NCBI GenBank assembly: GCA_902464195.1
Contig: CABQJB010000063.1
Coordinates: forward strand, 1 to 10,017
DNA: 10,017 nt
Source: an uncultured Megasphaera sp.
Lineage (GTDB): Bacteria > Bacillota > Negativicutes > Veillonellales > Megasphaeraceae
Reading direction: 5' to 3'
Below, one piece after another: positions 1 through 5,963 of this stretch. Both the position numbers and the translations under genes were made by a program. The notes beneath the pieces are model-generated. The model was not told the DNA's origin. It saw only the letters and a program-made list of their open reading frames with translations, and ran no database searches. Each line of letters starts with the position of its first letter. The first letter of the stretch is position 1.

Positions 1-39
1 CCGCCCTTTGGGACGGCCCCTACGAACGGCTAACACTTC
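1..39 (+). repeat. Intergenic composite repeat, copy 1 (cut by window edge)
   Basis: Bases 1-30 match 3136-3165 at 29 of 30 positions. The shared core GGACGGCCCCTACG (11-24) occurs again in reverse at 5892-5905. After the core come ACGGCTA and ACACTTC (26-39). The copy at 3136 continues with ACGGCTG, GCGGCTA, ACTGTTC, so the two copies differ by exactly one 7-bp unit. The left half of the palindrome is cut off by the window start. It lies upstream of the flippase promoter and has no coding potential. Confidence 0.8.
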
Positions 40-53
40 CCTATATACAAGGT

Positions 54-82
54 TTGGCAAATGTGCTAAAATTAGTTGTTAT
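54..82 (+). promoter_or_regulatory. Candidate sigma-70-type promoter of the flippase gene
   Basis: TTGGCA (54-59, five of six consensus bases), a 17-bp spacer, then TGTTAT (77-82, four of six). A start near base 89 would give a leader of about 28 nt before the ATG at 117. The -10 match is modest; the spacing and position support it. This is inference from motif matching only. Confidence 0.4.
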
Positions 83-116
83 GTTGGTAAAAATTTTATA
101 GAGTTAAGGGGTTATC

Positions 117-1667
117 ATGGCAAACAAGTTTATCTCCGGCACATTGATCCTGACCTTGTCAGGCTTTGTCGTCAAAGCCATTGGCAGTATCAACTGGATC
201 ATCTTGTCCCGTATTCTCGGCGGTGAAGGCATCGGCATCTACCAGATGGCTTTCCCGATTTACCTGCTGGCACTCGATATTTCCAGTGCCGGTCTGCCGA
301 TTGCAATTTCCATCATTACAGCTGAAAAAGTAGCCAAACAGGACTATTTCGGCGCTCAGCGCATTTTCCACGTGTCCTTGTCCATGCTCTGTACGACGGC
401 CCTCTTTTTGAGCATCGTCATGTTCTTTGGTTCCAGCTTCCTCATCGATGAACACATCATCCGCGAAAGCCGGGCCTATTATTCGCTCATCGCCCTGGCA
501 CCGGCCATCTTCTTCACGACGATCATCGCCGGCTACCGCGGCTATCTGCAGGGCTGGCAGCAGATGACGCCGACGGCCATTTCCCAGATTGTCGAACAGC
601 TGGTCCGCGTCGTCGTCATGCTCGGCTTCGCCGCGCTCCTCCTGCCGTACGGCCTCGATTATGCCGCCGGCGGTGCCAGCCTCGGCGCCGGCGCCGGTGG
701 TTTTGCGGCCTGGCTGGTCCTGGTCTATTACTATTATAAGTTGAAGCGGTCCCTCCCCGTCGACGGGCCGACATTCGAGCAGGAAAGCATCAAGCACATC
801 CTCAAGCGCCTGGTCATCCTGGCTATCCCCATTTCCCTGTCGAGCATCATGCTCCCCGTCGTATCCAACCTGGACCTGCTCATCGTACCGCGGCGGCTGG
901 AAGTGGCCGGTTATTCGACTCATCAGGCCACAGAGCTGTTCGGCTACCTGACGGGCATGTCGGTACCACTCATCAACCTGGCGACGATTCTGACGGCCGC
1001 TATGGCCATGAGCCTGGTACCGGCCATCAGCCACAGTTTCACTTTGAAGGAATACGATGAGATCCGCGAACGGACGGCGACGTCCATGCGCATCTCCTTC
1101 CTGGTCACCATCCCCTTCAGCGTCATCCTCTACGTCATGGCCGAACCAATCGTCACCTTCATCTACAACGCGCCGGCGGCTACAGATGCCACGCGGGCTG
1201 TGGCCATTGCCATCTGCTTTTTGGGCTTGCACCAGATTTCGACGGCTATCCTTCAGGGCCTGAAGAAACCGAAGATTCCGGTCATCAACATGGCTGTCGC
1301 CTGTATCGCCAAGGTCCTGTGCAACTGGTTCTTAGTCGCCATCCCGACCCTGGGCATCACGGGTGCTTCCTATGCGACAGTAGCCGACATCGGCGTCGCT
1401 GCCGTCCTCAACATGTTCTTTATTTACCGTAAAATCGGCTATGTCATCGACATCAAAGTCGTCATGAAAAACATCGTCTCCGCTGCCATCATGGGCGTGG
1501 CCATGTATTTCATGTACGCCTTCCTCTTCCCCTACCTGGGACTCTTCCTGGACCTCTTCCTGACCTGCATCGTCGGGTCGGCCATCTACATCGGCTGCAT
1601 GGTCCTCAACGGCGGTGTCACCAAAGAAGACGCAGCCAAAATGCCCCTTATCGGACGATTCTTCTAG
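117..1667 (+). CDS. MurJ/SpoVB/YtgP-type lipid flippase (polysaccharide transporter, MOP superfamily)
   Basis: A 516-residue, very hydrophobic protein with about 14 predicted membrane helices and short polar loops, typical in length for the SpoVB/YtgP/MurJ branch of the MOP exporter superfamily. The N-terminal block is the best signature: helix 1 with SGFVVKAIGSINWIILSRIL, then GGEGIGIYQMAFPIYLLALD (35-54), as in SpoVB-like proteins. Family members move undecaprenyl-linked precursors such as lipid II across the cytoplasmic membrane; Bacillus YtgP acts as a MurJ. Which substrate this one carries cannot be read from sequence, so no gene symbol is given. The ATG at 117 has AAGGGG at 106-111 with 5 nt spacing. 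It is transcribed alone: a candidate promoter lies at 54-82 and a strong terminator begins 1 bp after the stop. It faces the aminotransferase gene convergently. Confidence 0.9.
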   Translation: MANKFISGTLILTLSGFVVKAIGSINWIILSRILGGEGIGIYQMAFPIYLLALDISSAGLPIAISIITAEKVAKQDYFGAQRIFHVSLSMLCTTALFLSIVMFFGSSFLIDEHIIRESRAYYSLIALAPAIFFTTIIAGYRGYLQGWQQMTPTAISQIVEQLVRVVVMLGFAALLLPYGLDYAAGGASLGAGAGGFAAWLVLVYYYYKLKRSLPVDGPTFEQESIKHILKRLVILAIPISLSSIMLPVVSNLDLLIVPRRLEVAGYSTHQATELFGYLTGMSVPLINLATILTAAMAMSLVPAISHSFTLKEYDEIRERTATSMRISFLVTIPFSVILYVMAEPIVTFIYNAPAATDATRAVAIAICFLGLHQISTAILQGLKKPKIPVINMAVACIAKVLCNWFLVAIPTLGITGASYATVADIGVAAVLNMFFIYRKIGYVIDIKVVMKNIVSAAIMGVAMYFMYAFLFPYLGLFLDLFLTCIVGSAIYIGCMVLNGGVTKEDAAKMPLIGRFF

Positions 1668-1668
1668 A

Positions 1669-1701
1669 AAAAACGCGCTGTCTTTGCGACAGCGCGTTTT
1701 T
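1669..1701. terminator. Bidirectional rho-independent terminator
   Basis: A perfect 14-bp inverted repeat: AAAAACGCGCTGTC (1669-1682), loop TTTGC, GACAGCGCGTTTTT (1688-1701). It has T runs in both directions, so it can end both the flippase (plus) and the aminotransferase (minus). The inner CTGTC/GACAG pairing recurs in the hairpins at 3051-3077, 5814-5845 and 9919-9938. Confidence 0.93.
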
Positions 1702-1742
1702 AGGGTATAGGTGGATAACTTGTGAATTCGATTTGCGTGAGC

Positions 1743-1767
1743 GGGCGCCCCACGTGGGCGCCCCTAC
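1743..1767. repeat. GC-rich palindromic intergenic repeat, divergent relative of the 3133 element
   Basis: GGGCGCCC (1743-1750), then C, ACGT, GG and GGCGCCC form a near-perfect hairpin: GGGCGCCC on both sides with one bulged C and an ACGT centre. It ends in GCCCCTAC (1760-1767), the same end as the cores at 1-24 and 3136-3159. No 7-bp array follows. It sits between the aminotransferase stop codon and the shared terminator, the same placement as the larger repeat elements. Confidence 0.6.
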
Positions 1768-1776
1768 AACTAAATA

Positions 1777-2952
1777 TCAACTCTTTCGATATTTCGCTAC
1801 GAAGCGGGCCATGCGTTTCAGGGCTTCCTGGATGGTGTCCATGCTGGCAGCATAGGAGATGCGGACGAAGCCTTCGCCCTGGTCGCCGAAGGCTGTGCCC
1901 GGGACGACGGCGACTTTTTCTTCCTGGACCAGTTTTTCGCAGAATTCCGCCGACGTCATGCCGGTACAGCGGATGTCCGGGAAGATGTAGAAAGCGCCTT
2001 TCGGTTCAAAGACGGGCAGCCCCATGTCGCACAGGCCTTTGTAGATGACTTTGCGGCGGCGGTCGTATTCCTGGCGCATGGCTTCGACGTCGTCATCACA
2101 TTCCTTGAGGGCCGTAATGCCGCCGACCTGGGCCGTCGTATTGGCACACATGATGGCGTACTGATGGAGCTTCAAAATCGGTGCCAGGCCATCCCGCGGT
2201 GCGCAGACGTAACCCAGGCGCATGCCCGTCATGGCATAGGCCTTGGAAAAGCCGTTGAAGATGACCGTCCGTTCGCGCATGCCCGGCAATTTGGCAAAGG
2301 ACGTGAACTTGGCATCGCCGTACATGAGTTCACAGTAGATTTCATCGGACAAGACGATGAGGTCGTGTTCTTCGGCAAATTTGGCAATAGGCATCAGTTC
2401 TTCTGCTGACATGACCGTCCCTGTCGGGTTATTCGGATAACCGATGACGATGGCCTTCGTCTTCGGCGTGATGACCTTTTCCAAAGCTTCGACAGTCAGT
2501 TTGAAATCGTGTTCCGGATAGGTCGGCACGAAGACCGGCGTCCCGCCAGCCAGTTCGACAGACGCCGGATAGGCAACGTAAGCCGGGTCGGGGATGATAA
2601 CTTCATCACCCGGTTCGGTAATGGCCAGGAGGGCCATGGCCAGGCCTTCGGAAACGCCGACAGTGACCAGGATTTCGTCTTTCGGGTCATAATGGACACC
2701 ATAGCGCTTTTCAAAATGCTGGCTAATGGCTTCACGGAGCTCCATCATGCCAGAATTCCCGGTATAACTCGTTTCCTTGGCATCGAGGCTGGCTTTCATG
2801 GCTGCCAGTACCTTGTCCGGTGCGGCAAAGTCCGGTTCGCCGATACTCAGGGACAAGACACCTTTGACCTGGGCTGCAATATCGAAGAACTTGCGGATGC
2901 CCGAAGGTTTGATGGCCTTGACGTTAGCCGCTGTTTTTTCATTCCAATTCAT
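1777..2952 (-). CDS. PLP-dependent class I/II aminotransferase, PatA/AspB-like
   Basis: A 391-residue fold-type I aminotransferase of normal length. Visible signatures: SGIRKFFDIA near residue 17; IGEPDF at 37-42; PNNPTG at 173-178; D203 in LSDEIY, which would contact the pyridine nitrogen of PLP; K237 in NGFSKAYAMTGMRLGY, the Schiff-base lysine; R245; and R364 in GFVRISY, the likely carboxylate-binding arginine. The SGIRKF and GAFYIFP features resemble Bacillus PatA (N-acetyl-diaminopimelate aminotransferase), but aspartate or alanine transaminases of this class look alike, so the substrate is open. It acts in the cytosol in amino-acid metabolism, possibly lysine/diaminopimelate synthesis. 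AAGGCGG (2962-2968) lies 9 nt upstream of the ATG. It appears to be a single-gene unit with a promoter near 3013-3021 and the terminator at 1669-1701. Confidence 0.9.
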   Translation of the reverse strand: MNWNEKTAANVKAIKPSGIRKFFDIAAQVKGVLSLSIGEPDFAAPDKVLAAMKASLDAKETSYTGNSGMMELREAISQHFEKRYGVHYDPKDEILVTVGVSEGLAMALLAITEPGDEVIIPDPAYVAYPASVELAGGTPVFVPTYPEHDFKLTVEALEKVITPKTKAIVIGYPNNPTGTVMSAEELMPIAKFAEEHDLIVLSDEIYCELMYGDAKFTSFAKLPGMRERTVIFNGFSKAYAMTGMRLGYVCAPRDGLAPILKLHQYAIMCANTTAQVGGITALKECDDDVEAMRQEYDRRRKVIYKGLCDMGLPVFEPKGAFYIFPDIRCTGMTSAEFCEKLVQEEKVAVVPGTAFGDQGEGFVRISYAASMDTIQEALKRMARFVAKYRKS

Positions 2953-3012
2953 AATAACACACCGCCTTTTCTATGATTATTTTGCATTCATGTATGCGTG
3001 TATCTTATATAC

Positions 3013-3021
3013 AGTATACCA
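3013..3021 (-). promoter_or_regulatory. Extended -10 promoter element of the aminotransferase gene
   Basis: On the minus strand TGGTATACT, an extended -10 (TGn plus TATACT, five of six). No good -35 box lies 16-18 bp upstream. It sits about 60 bp upstream of the ATG and just after the terminator at 3047-3077, which insulates it from alr transcription. Confidence 0.45.
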
Positions 3022-3046
3022 CTTGCAACAAAATCATGGAAGAGGG

Positions 3047-3077
3047 AAAAAGAGGCTGTCCTATAAAGACAGCCTCT
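3047..3077 (-). terminator. Rho-independent terminator downstream of alr
   Basis: A perfect 10-bp stem, AGAGGCTGTC (3051-3060) and GACAGCCTCT (3068-3077), with a 7-nt loop. On the minus strand it is followed by five T (complement of A at 3047-3051). It lies about 170 bp past the alr stop codon, so the intervening repeats would be in the alr 3' UTR. It is oriented for minus-strand transcription; the plus side has no T run. Confidence 0.85.
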
Positions 3078-3079
3078 CC

Positions 3080-3121
3080 GGCCTTTCAGGCCACTGACGG
3101 CTGACGGCTGACGGCTGACAG
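3080..3121. repeat. Small hairpin plus 7-bp tandem array (CTGACGG type)
   Basis: GGCCT-TTC-AGGCC (3080-3092) forms a 5-bp hairpin and is followed by four head-to-tail 7-bp units from 3094: CTGACGG three times, then CTGACAG. Degenerate units continue toward the core at 3133. Seven is not a multiple of three and no ORF uses it. It forms the left arm of a composite element whose right arm is at 3161-3240. Confidence 0.85.
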
Positions 3122-3132
3122 ATGACTCTGGC

Positions 3133-3165
3133 GGGCCGCCCTTGGGGACGGCCCCTACGAACGGC
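3133..3165. repeat. Palindromic core of composite repeat, copy 2
   Basis: GGGCCG (3133-3138) pairs with CGGCCC (3149-3154), then one mismatch and two more G-C pairs around a TTGG loop. Bases 3136-3165 repeat 1-30 with one change. The part GGACGGCCCCTACG (3146-3159) is exactly reversed at 5892-5905. It is flanked by 7-bp arrays on both sides. Confidence 0.85.
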
Positions 3166-3240
3166 TGGCGGCTAACTGTTCACCGCGACCTGCGAACTGC
3201 GGCCTGCGGACTGCGGCCTGCGGACTGCGGCCTACGGCCT
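3161..3240. repeat. 7-bp tandem array (GCGGCCT/GCGGACT type), right arm of copy 2
   Basis: From 3185 the units read GCGACCT, GCGAACT, GCGGCCT, GCGGACT, GCGGCCT, GCGGACT, GCGGCCT, ACGGCCT. That is eight heptamers, which also appear as a 14-bp repeat because two unit types alternate. Degenerate units (ACGGCTG, GCGGCTA, ACTGTTC, ACCGCGA) run back in the same frame to the core at 3161. The array ends 8 bp from the alr stop codon, so it would be transcribed in the alr 3' UTR. Confidence 0.85.
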
Positions 3241-3248
3241 GCCTATTC

Positions 3249-4451
3249 CTACGGTTTATCGAAGAGGTATTCTTCGCGGCCGACGACTTTGCCATTTTTC
3301 ATGTAGACACGGGGGACGCGGCGCGAGATGTTGCACATGATTTCATAGTTGATGGTGCCACAGGCTGCGGCAATCTCTTCGATGGGGATGAAGCTGTCGC
3401 CCTGACGGCCGAAGAGGACGACTTCATCACCGGCGTGGACGTTGGCTTCGCCGCTGACGTCGATCATGCACTGGTCCATGCAGATAGCCCCGACCTGGGG
3501 GACGCGGTGACCGTGGTAGAGGACGTCGACTTTCCCTGACAGGATGCGCGAATAGCCATCGGCATAGCCGACGGGCAGGGTCGCGATTTTCCGGCGTGAC
3601 GGAGCCTTATAATGGCGGCCATAGCTGACGGTCGCACCGGCGTCGATGAGCTTGACGTGGGCGATGCAGCAGCGCAGGGACATGACGGGCCGCAGGTCAT
3701 AGGGCTTGATGTCGATTTCCGGCGACGGTTCGCAGCCATACATGATGATGCCCGGCCGGACCATGTCGCAGTAGTATTCGGGCAGTTCCAGGACGGCCGC
3801 ACTGTTGCAGCAATGGCGCAGGGCGATGTGGATGTCTTCTTCTTCCATGCGCTTGCACATCCAGCGGAAGTGGCCGTACTGTTCGCGCGTGAACGTCTTG
3901 TCTTTCATGTCGGAAACGGCAAAATGAGTGAACATGCCGCGGATTTCGATATTCGGCAGGGCTGCGATGGCCTTGATTTCCGAGACGCTGAATTCATTGA
4001 CCTGGAAGCCGACGCGGCTCATGCCCGTATCGACGGCGATATGGACGCGCAACGTCTTGCCCAGGCGCTGAGCTTCCTGTGAGAAGAATTCGGCATTCTT
4101 CAAGTTGAAGACAGCCGGTTCGATATCATACGTCAGGAGTTCTTCTGTCCGCCGGGCATCGGTATGGCCGAGGATGAAGATTTCGTTGTCGATATGCGCA
4201 TAGCGGCGGAGCTCAACGGCTTCGTCCAGGCTGGACACGGCAAAACAATCGGCGCCGTTTTCGGCAAAGGTCTTGGCCAGTTCGACACTGCCGTGGCCAT
4301 AGGCATTGGCCTTGACAACGGCGGCAATCTTGACATCCGGCCCGACGTGCTTGCGTATCTGTCGCATATTATGAGCCGCTGCGTCGAGGTCGATCTGGGC
4401 CCAGACGGCACGGCGGGTAAAATTCATAGTACTTTCATATGCATTCATCAT
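3249..4451 (-). CDS. alr: Alanine racemase
   Basis: A PLP-dependent racemase that interconverts L- and D-alanine in the cytosol, supplying D-Ala for peptidoglycan. It has 400 residues, close to the usual 370-400. K47 in AAVVKANAYGHG is the Schiff-base lysine; Y277 in GATVSYGRHYKAP is the second catalytic base on the C-terminal beta domain; GYADGYSR at 295-302 and CMDQCMIDV near 324 are family motifs. ATG 4451 and ATG 4448 are adjacent; GGAAGG (4459-4464) lies 7 nt from the first and 10 nt from the second. An internal Met at residue 9 (MNFTRRAVWAQIDL) aligns with usual family N-termini but lacks a ribosome site. A strong promoter at 4491-4519 lies inside the end of the upstream hydrolase gene, so alr can be made alone as well as by read-through. 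The first eight residues are an unusual short extension. Confidence 0.96.
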   Translation of the reverse strand: MMNAYESTMNFTRRAVWAQIDLDAAAHNMRQIRKHVGPDVKIAAVVKANAYGHGSVELAKTFAENGADCFAVSSLDEAVELRRYAHIDNEIFILGHTDARRTEELLTYDIEPAVFNLKNAEFFSQEAQRLGKTLRVHIAVDTGMSRVGFQVNEFSVSEIKAIAALPNIEIRGMFTHFAVSDMKDKTFTREQYGHFRWMCKRMEEEDIHIALRHCCNSAAVLELPEYYCDMVRPGIIMYGCEPSPEIDIKPYDLRPVMSLRCCIAHVKLIDAGATVSYGRHYKAPSRRKIATLPVGYADGYSRILSGKVDVLYHGHRVPQVGAICMDQCMIDVSGEANVHAGDEVVLFGRQGDSFIPIEEIAAACGTINYEIMCNISRRVPRVYMKNGKVVGREEYLFDKP

Positions 4452-4490
4452 TATCTCGCCTTCCCATTTGGAATGTTACTATATTTCATA

Positions 4491-4519
4491 ATCATAGCAC
4501 AGCCCTTATAGACCGTCAA
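4491..4519 (-). promoter_or_regulatory. alr promoter, overlapping the upstream gene's stop codon
   Basis: On the minus strand TTGACG (4514-4519, five of six), a 17-bp spacer, then TATGAT (4491-4496, five of six), preceded by TGC, an extended -10. This is one of the best promoter matches in the window. The -35 lies within the final codons of the hydrolase gene, whose stop occupies 4506-4508. A start near 4484 gives a leader of about 32 nt. Confidence 0.68.
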
Positions 4520-5792
4520 TCAATCGGCACAGGCCGTCCATGACATTTTCTTCCCAAATATAGTTGCGGCTGAAGCGGCCGGCGCTGCGCGGGTCGTCGT
4601 CTTCGGCCAGGGCCTCGCCATTCATGACGTAGGCAAAGCCGCTTCCCGTCCCGGGCCGGACGAAGAGGCCCGACAATAGGCCAAAGGCCTGCCCTGTATG
4701 GCCCCATAAATCGACAGTTTTCGTGCGGCAGCAGCGGGCCGGTCCCATGCCGTCGACGAAGAATTCGCCCAGGCCGTAGGCGAGCAGGGTCTGGCCGCAC
4801 GTATCGCCATTGTGGCCGTCATAGACCCATTGTGGGCGGAACATGGCTTGCAGCGACGATGGTTCCAGGACCTGTTTCCCGGCGTAACACCCATTATGGA
4901 GAATCATGGCCAGAACATGGCCCAGTTCCTCCAGGGACAGGCGCAGGCCGCCTTGCGGTGAAAATATAGTCGCGTTGGTCCCAGGTTGATACGAGGCCAA
5001 ATCATAGGTCTGGCAGACGTCCTGGGCATAGGGATTCTGCAAGGCCAGAGTCTCACGCTCAGGCTGAACGCCGCCAAAATCGTCGATGGTCCCCTGCCAG
5101 GGGCCCTGTTCATCCCAGCGGCCCTGGCTATCCCGTTTGAGATAGACCGTCCCCAGTTTGGCGAATTCAGGGGCTTCCAGATTGCCCGGCACGTAGTCGG
5201 CCCGACAGTCCAGGGCGGACAGGATATGCCGTCTTTGATACCTATCGAAGCGTTCACCGGTCACGGCTTCGATGATCGTCCCCAAGAGGCCGTAGTTGAG
5301 GTTGCAATAAGTAAAATAGCCGCCTGGCTCCTGCCCGGCCGGCGCGAAATGGGCGCCGTTTTCCCAATAGGGGCTGCCTGGCGTAAAGAAGGCCCGGATG
5401 CAGACCGACGGCGGGATGCTGTAGACCTTGCCGTCACGCAGGCCCGACGTATGGGAAGCCAGAGAGCGGATCGTAATGGGCACGTCGGGATAGGATGGAT
5501 GGCGCAGGCGAAAGCCCAGGTACGGGCTGACATCGTCATCCAGGGACAGCTTTCCCGCTTCGGCGAGCTCCATGAGAGTAAAGACCGTGAACATCTTGGA
5601 GACAGACGCCATGCGGAAGCGGCTGTCCATCGTCATCGGCCAGGACCGGTCCCCATCCATGCGGCGGTTACCGGCAGCAAAGCGGTAGACCTCACGCCCA
5701 TCGGCATAGGCCAGGACAGCCAGACCGGGCACGCCGGTCCCGGTGTCGCCAATCAGGGAAGCGAAATAAGCATCCCAGTCAGTTCGATTCAT
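4506..5792 (-). CDS. Serine beta-lactamase-fold hydrolase (class C / penicillin-binding-protein-like)
   Basis: A 428-residue protein of the beta-lactamase/transpeptidase-like family (the AmpC, D-aminopeptidase and esterase EstB group). The catalytic motifs are complete and correctly spaced: S63-V-S-K66 (nucleophile and general base), Y162-C-N164, and H365-T-G367 in place of the KTG box. LASHTSGLRDG at 111-121 is another family block. No signal peptide or membrane segment is visible, so the protein is probably cytosolic, which argues against penicillin resistance or wall cross-linking. D-amino-acid peptide, ester or amide substrates are all possible. AAAGGAG (5798-5804) lies 5 nt before the ATG. 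It is followed 54 bp later by alr, suggesting a link to D-Ala metabolism, though this is inference. No promoter is visible upstream; a terminator hairpin ends about 10 bp before the ribosome site. Confidence 0.85.
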   Translation of the reverse strand: MNRTDWDAYFASLIGDTGTGVPGLAVLAYADGREVYRFAAGNRRMDGDRSWPMTMDSRFRMASVSKMFTVFTLMELAEAGKLSLDDDVSPYLGFRLRHPSYPDVPITIRSLASHTSGLRDGKVYSIPPSVCIRAFFTPGSPYWENGAHFAPAGQEPGGYFTYCNLNYGLLGTIIEAVTGERFDRYQRRHILSALDCRADYVPGNLEAPEFAKLGTVYLKRDSQGRWDEQGPWQGTIDDFGGVQPERETLALQNPYAQDVCQTYDLASYQPGTNATIFSPQGGLRLSLEELGHVLAMILHNGCYAGKQVLEPSSLQAMFRPQWVYDGHNGDTCGQTLLAYGLGEFFVDGMGPARCCRTKTVDLWGHTGQAFGLLSGLFVRPGTGSGFAYVMNGEALAEDDDPRSAGRFSRNYIWEENVMDGLCRLIDGL

Positions 5793-5813
5793 AGTAGCTC
5801 CTTTCGGGTGTGG

Positions 5814-5845
5814 AAAAGGCGCTGTCCATGAAGACAGCGCCTTTT
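5814..5845. terminator. Terminator-like hairpin in the leader of the hydrolase gene
   Basis: A perfect 13-bp stem, AAAAGGCGCTGTC (5814-5826) and GACAGCGCCTTTT (5833-5845), with a 6-nt loop. On the minus strand it ends in only four T, then CC, so termination may be partial. It follows the M15-like gene but lies just 9 bp upstream of the hydrolase ribosome site with no promoter between, so it may act as an attenuator within one transcription unit. Confidence 0.8.
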
Positions 5846-5892
5846 AGTGGCTAGTGGTTAGTGGTTAGTGACTAGTGGCTAGTGGCTAGTGC
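5844..5892. repeat. 7-bp tandem array (CTAGTGG type), arm of composite repeat copy 3
   Basis: Seven head-to-tail units: TTAGTGG, CTAGTGG, TTAGTGG, TTAGTGA, CTAGTGG, CTAGTGG, CTAGTGC. The array abuts both the terminator at 5814-5845 and the inverted core at 5892. It is partly complementary to the array at 5931-5958 (GTGGCTA against GAGCCAC). Confidence 0.88.
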
Positions 5893-5922
5893 GTAGGGGC
5901 CGTCCTAAAGCCTTTCCGGCCC
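5892..5922. repeat. Palindromic core of composite repeat, copy 3 (inverted)
   Basis: CGTAGGGGCCGTCC (5892-5905) is the exact reverse complement of the core at 11-24 and 3146-3159. GGGCCG (5897-5902) pairs with CGGCCC (5917-5922), the same six-base stem as in copy 2, but the loop sequence differs. 7-bp arrays flank it on both sides. Confidence 0.82.
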
Positions 5923-5930
5923 GGCTTTCC

Positions 5931-5958
5931 GAGCCACGAGCCACGAACCACGAGCCAC
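5931..5958. repeat. 7-bp tandem array (GAGCCAC type), second arm of copy 3
   Basis: Four units: GAGCCAC, GAGCCAC, GAACCAC, GAGCCAC. The reverse complement GTGGCTC matches the GTGGCTA register of the array at 5844-5892 at six of seven bases, so the two arms could fold together across the core. It ends 5 bp from the stop codon of the M15-like gene, so it would be 3' UTR of that transcript. Confidence 0.85.
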
Positions 5959-5963
5959 TTTTC

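Noticed and set aside
53..70. TTTGGCA/TGCTAAA near the flippase promoter as a sigma-54 site or operator
   Set aside because: The GG-to-GC spacing is too short for a -24/-12 promoter, and the inverted repeat is only seven bases with a mismatch.
159..1232. Long minus-strand open frame (357 codons) opposite the flippase gene
   Set aside because: Its product is rich in D, E, G, H, Q and R, typical of antisense frames of hydrophobic GC-rich genes. It has no domain, and the plus frame encodes a recognisable family.
3080..3240. Tandem units in the alr 3' region as a CRISPR array
   Set aside because: The units are 7 bp with no spacers and no cas genes; this is a short tandem repeat.
4986..5831. Plus-strand open frame of 281 codons opposite the serine hydrolase
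   Set aside because: It lies antisense to a gene with three intact catalytic motifs, runs into the terminator hairpin and shows no family features.
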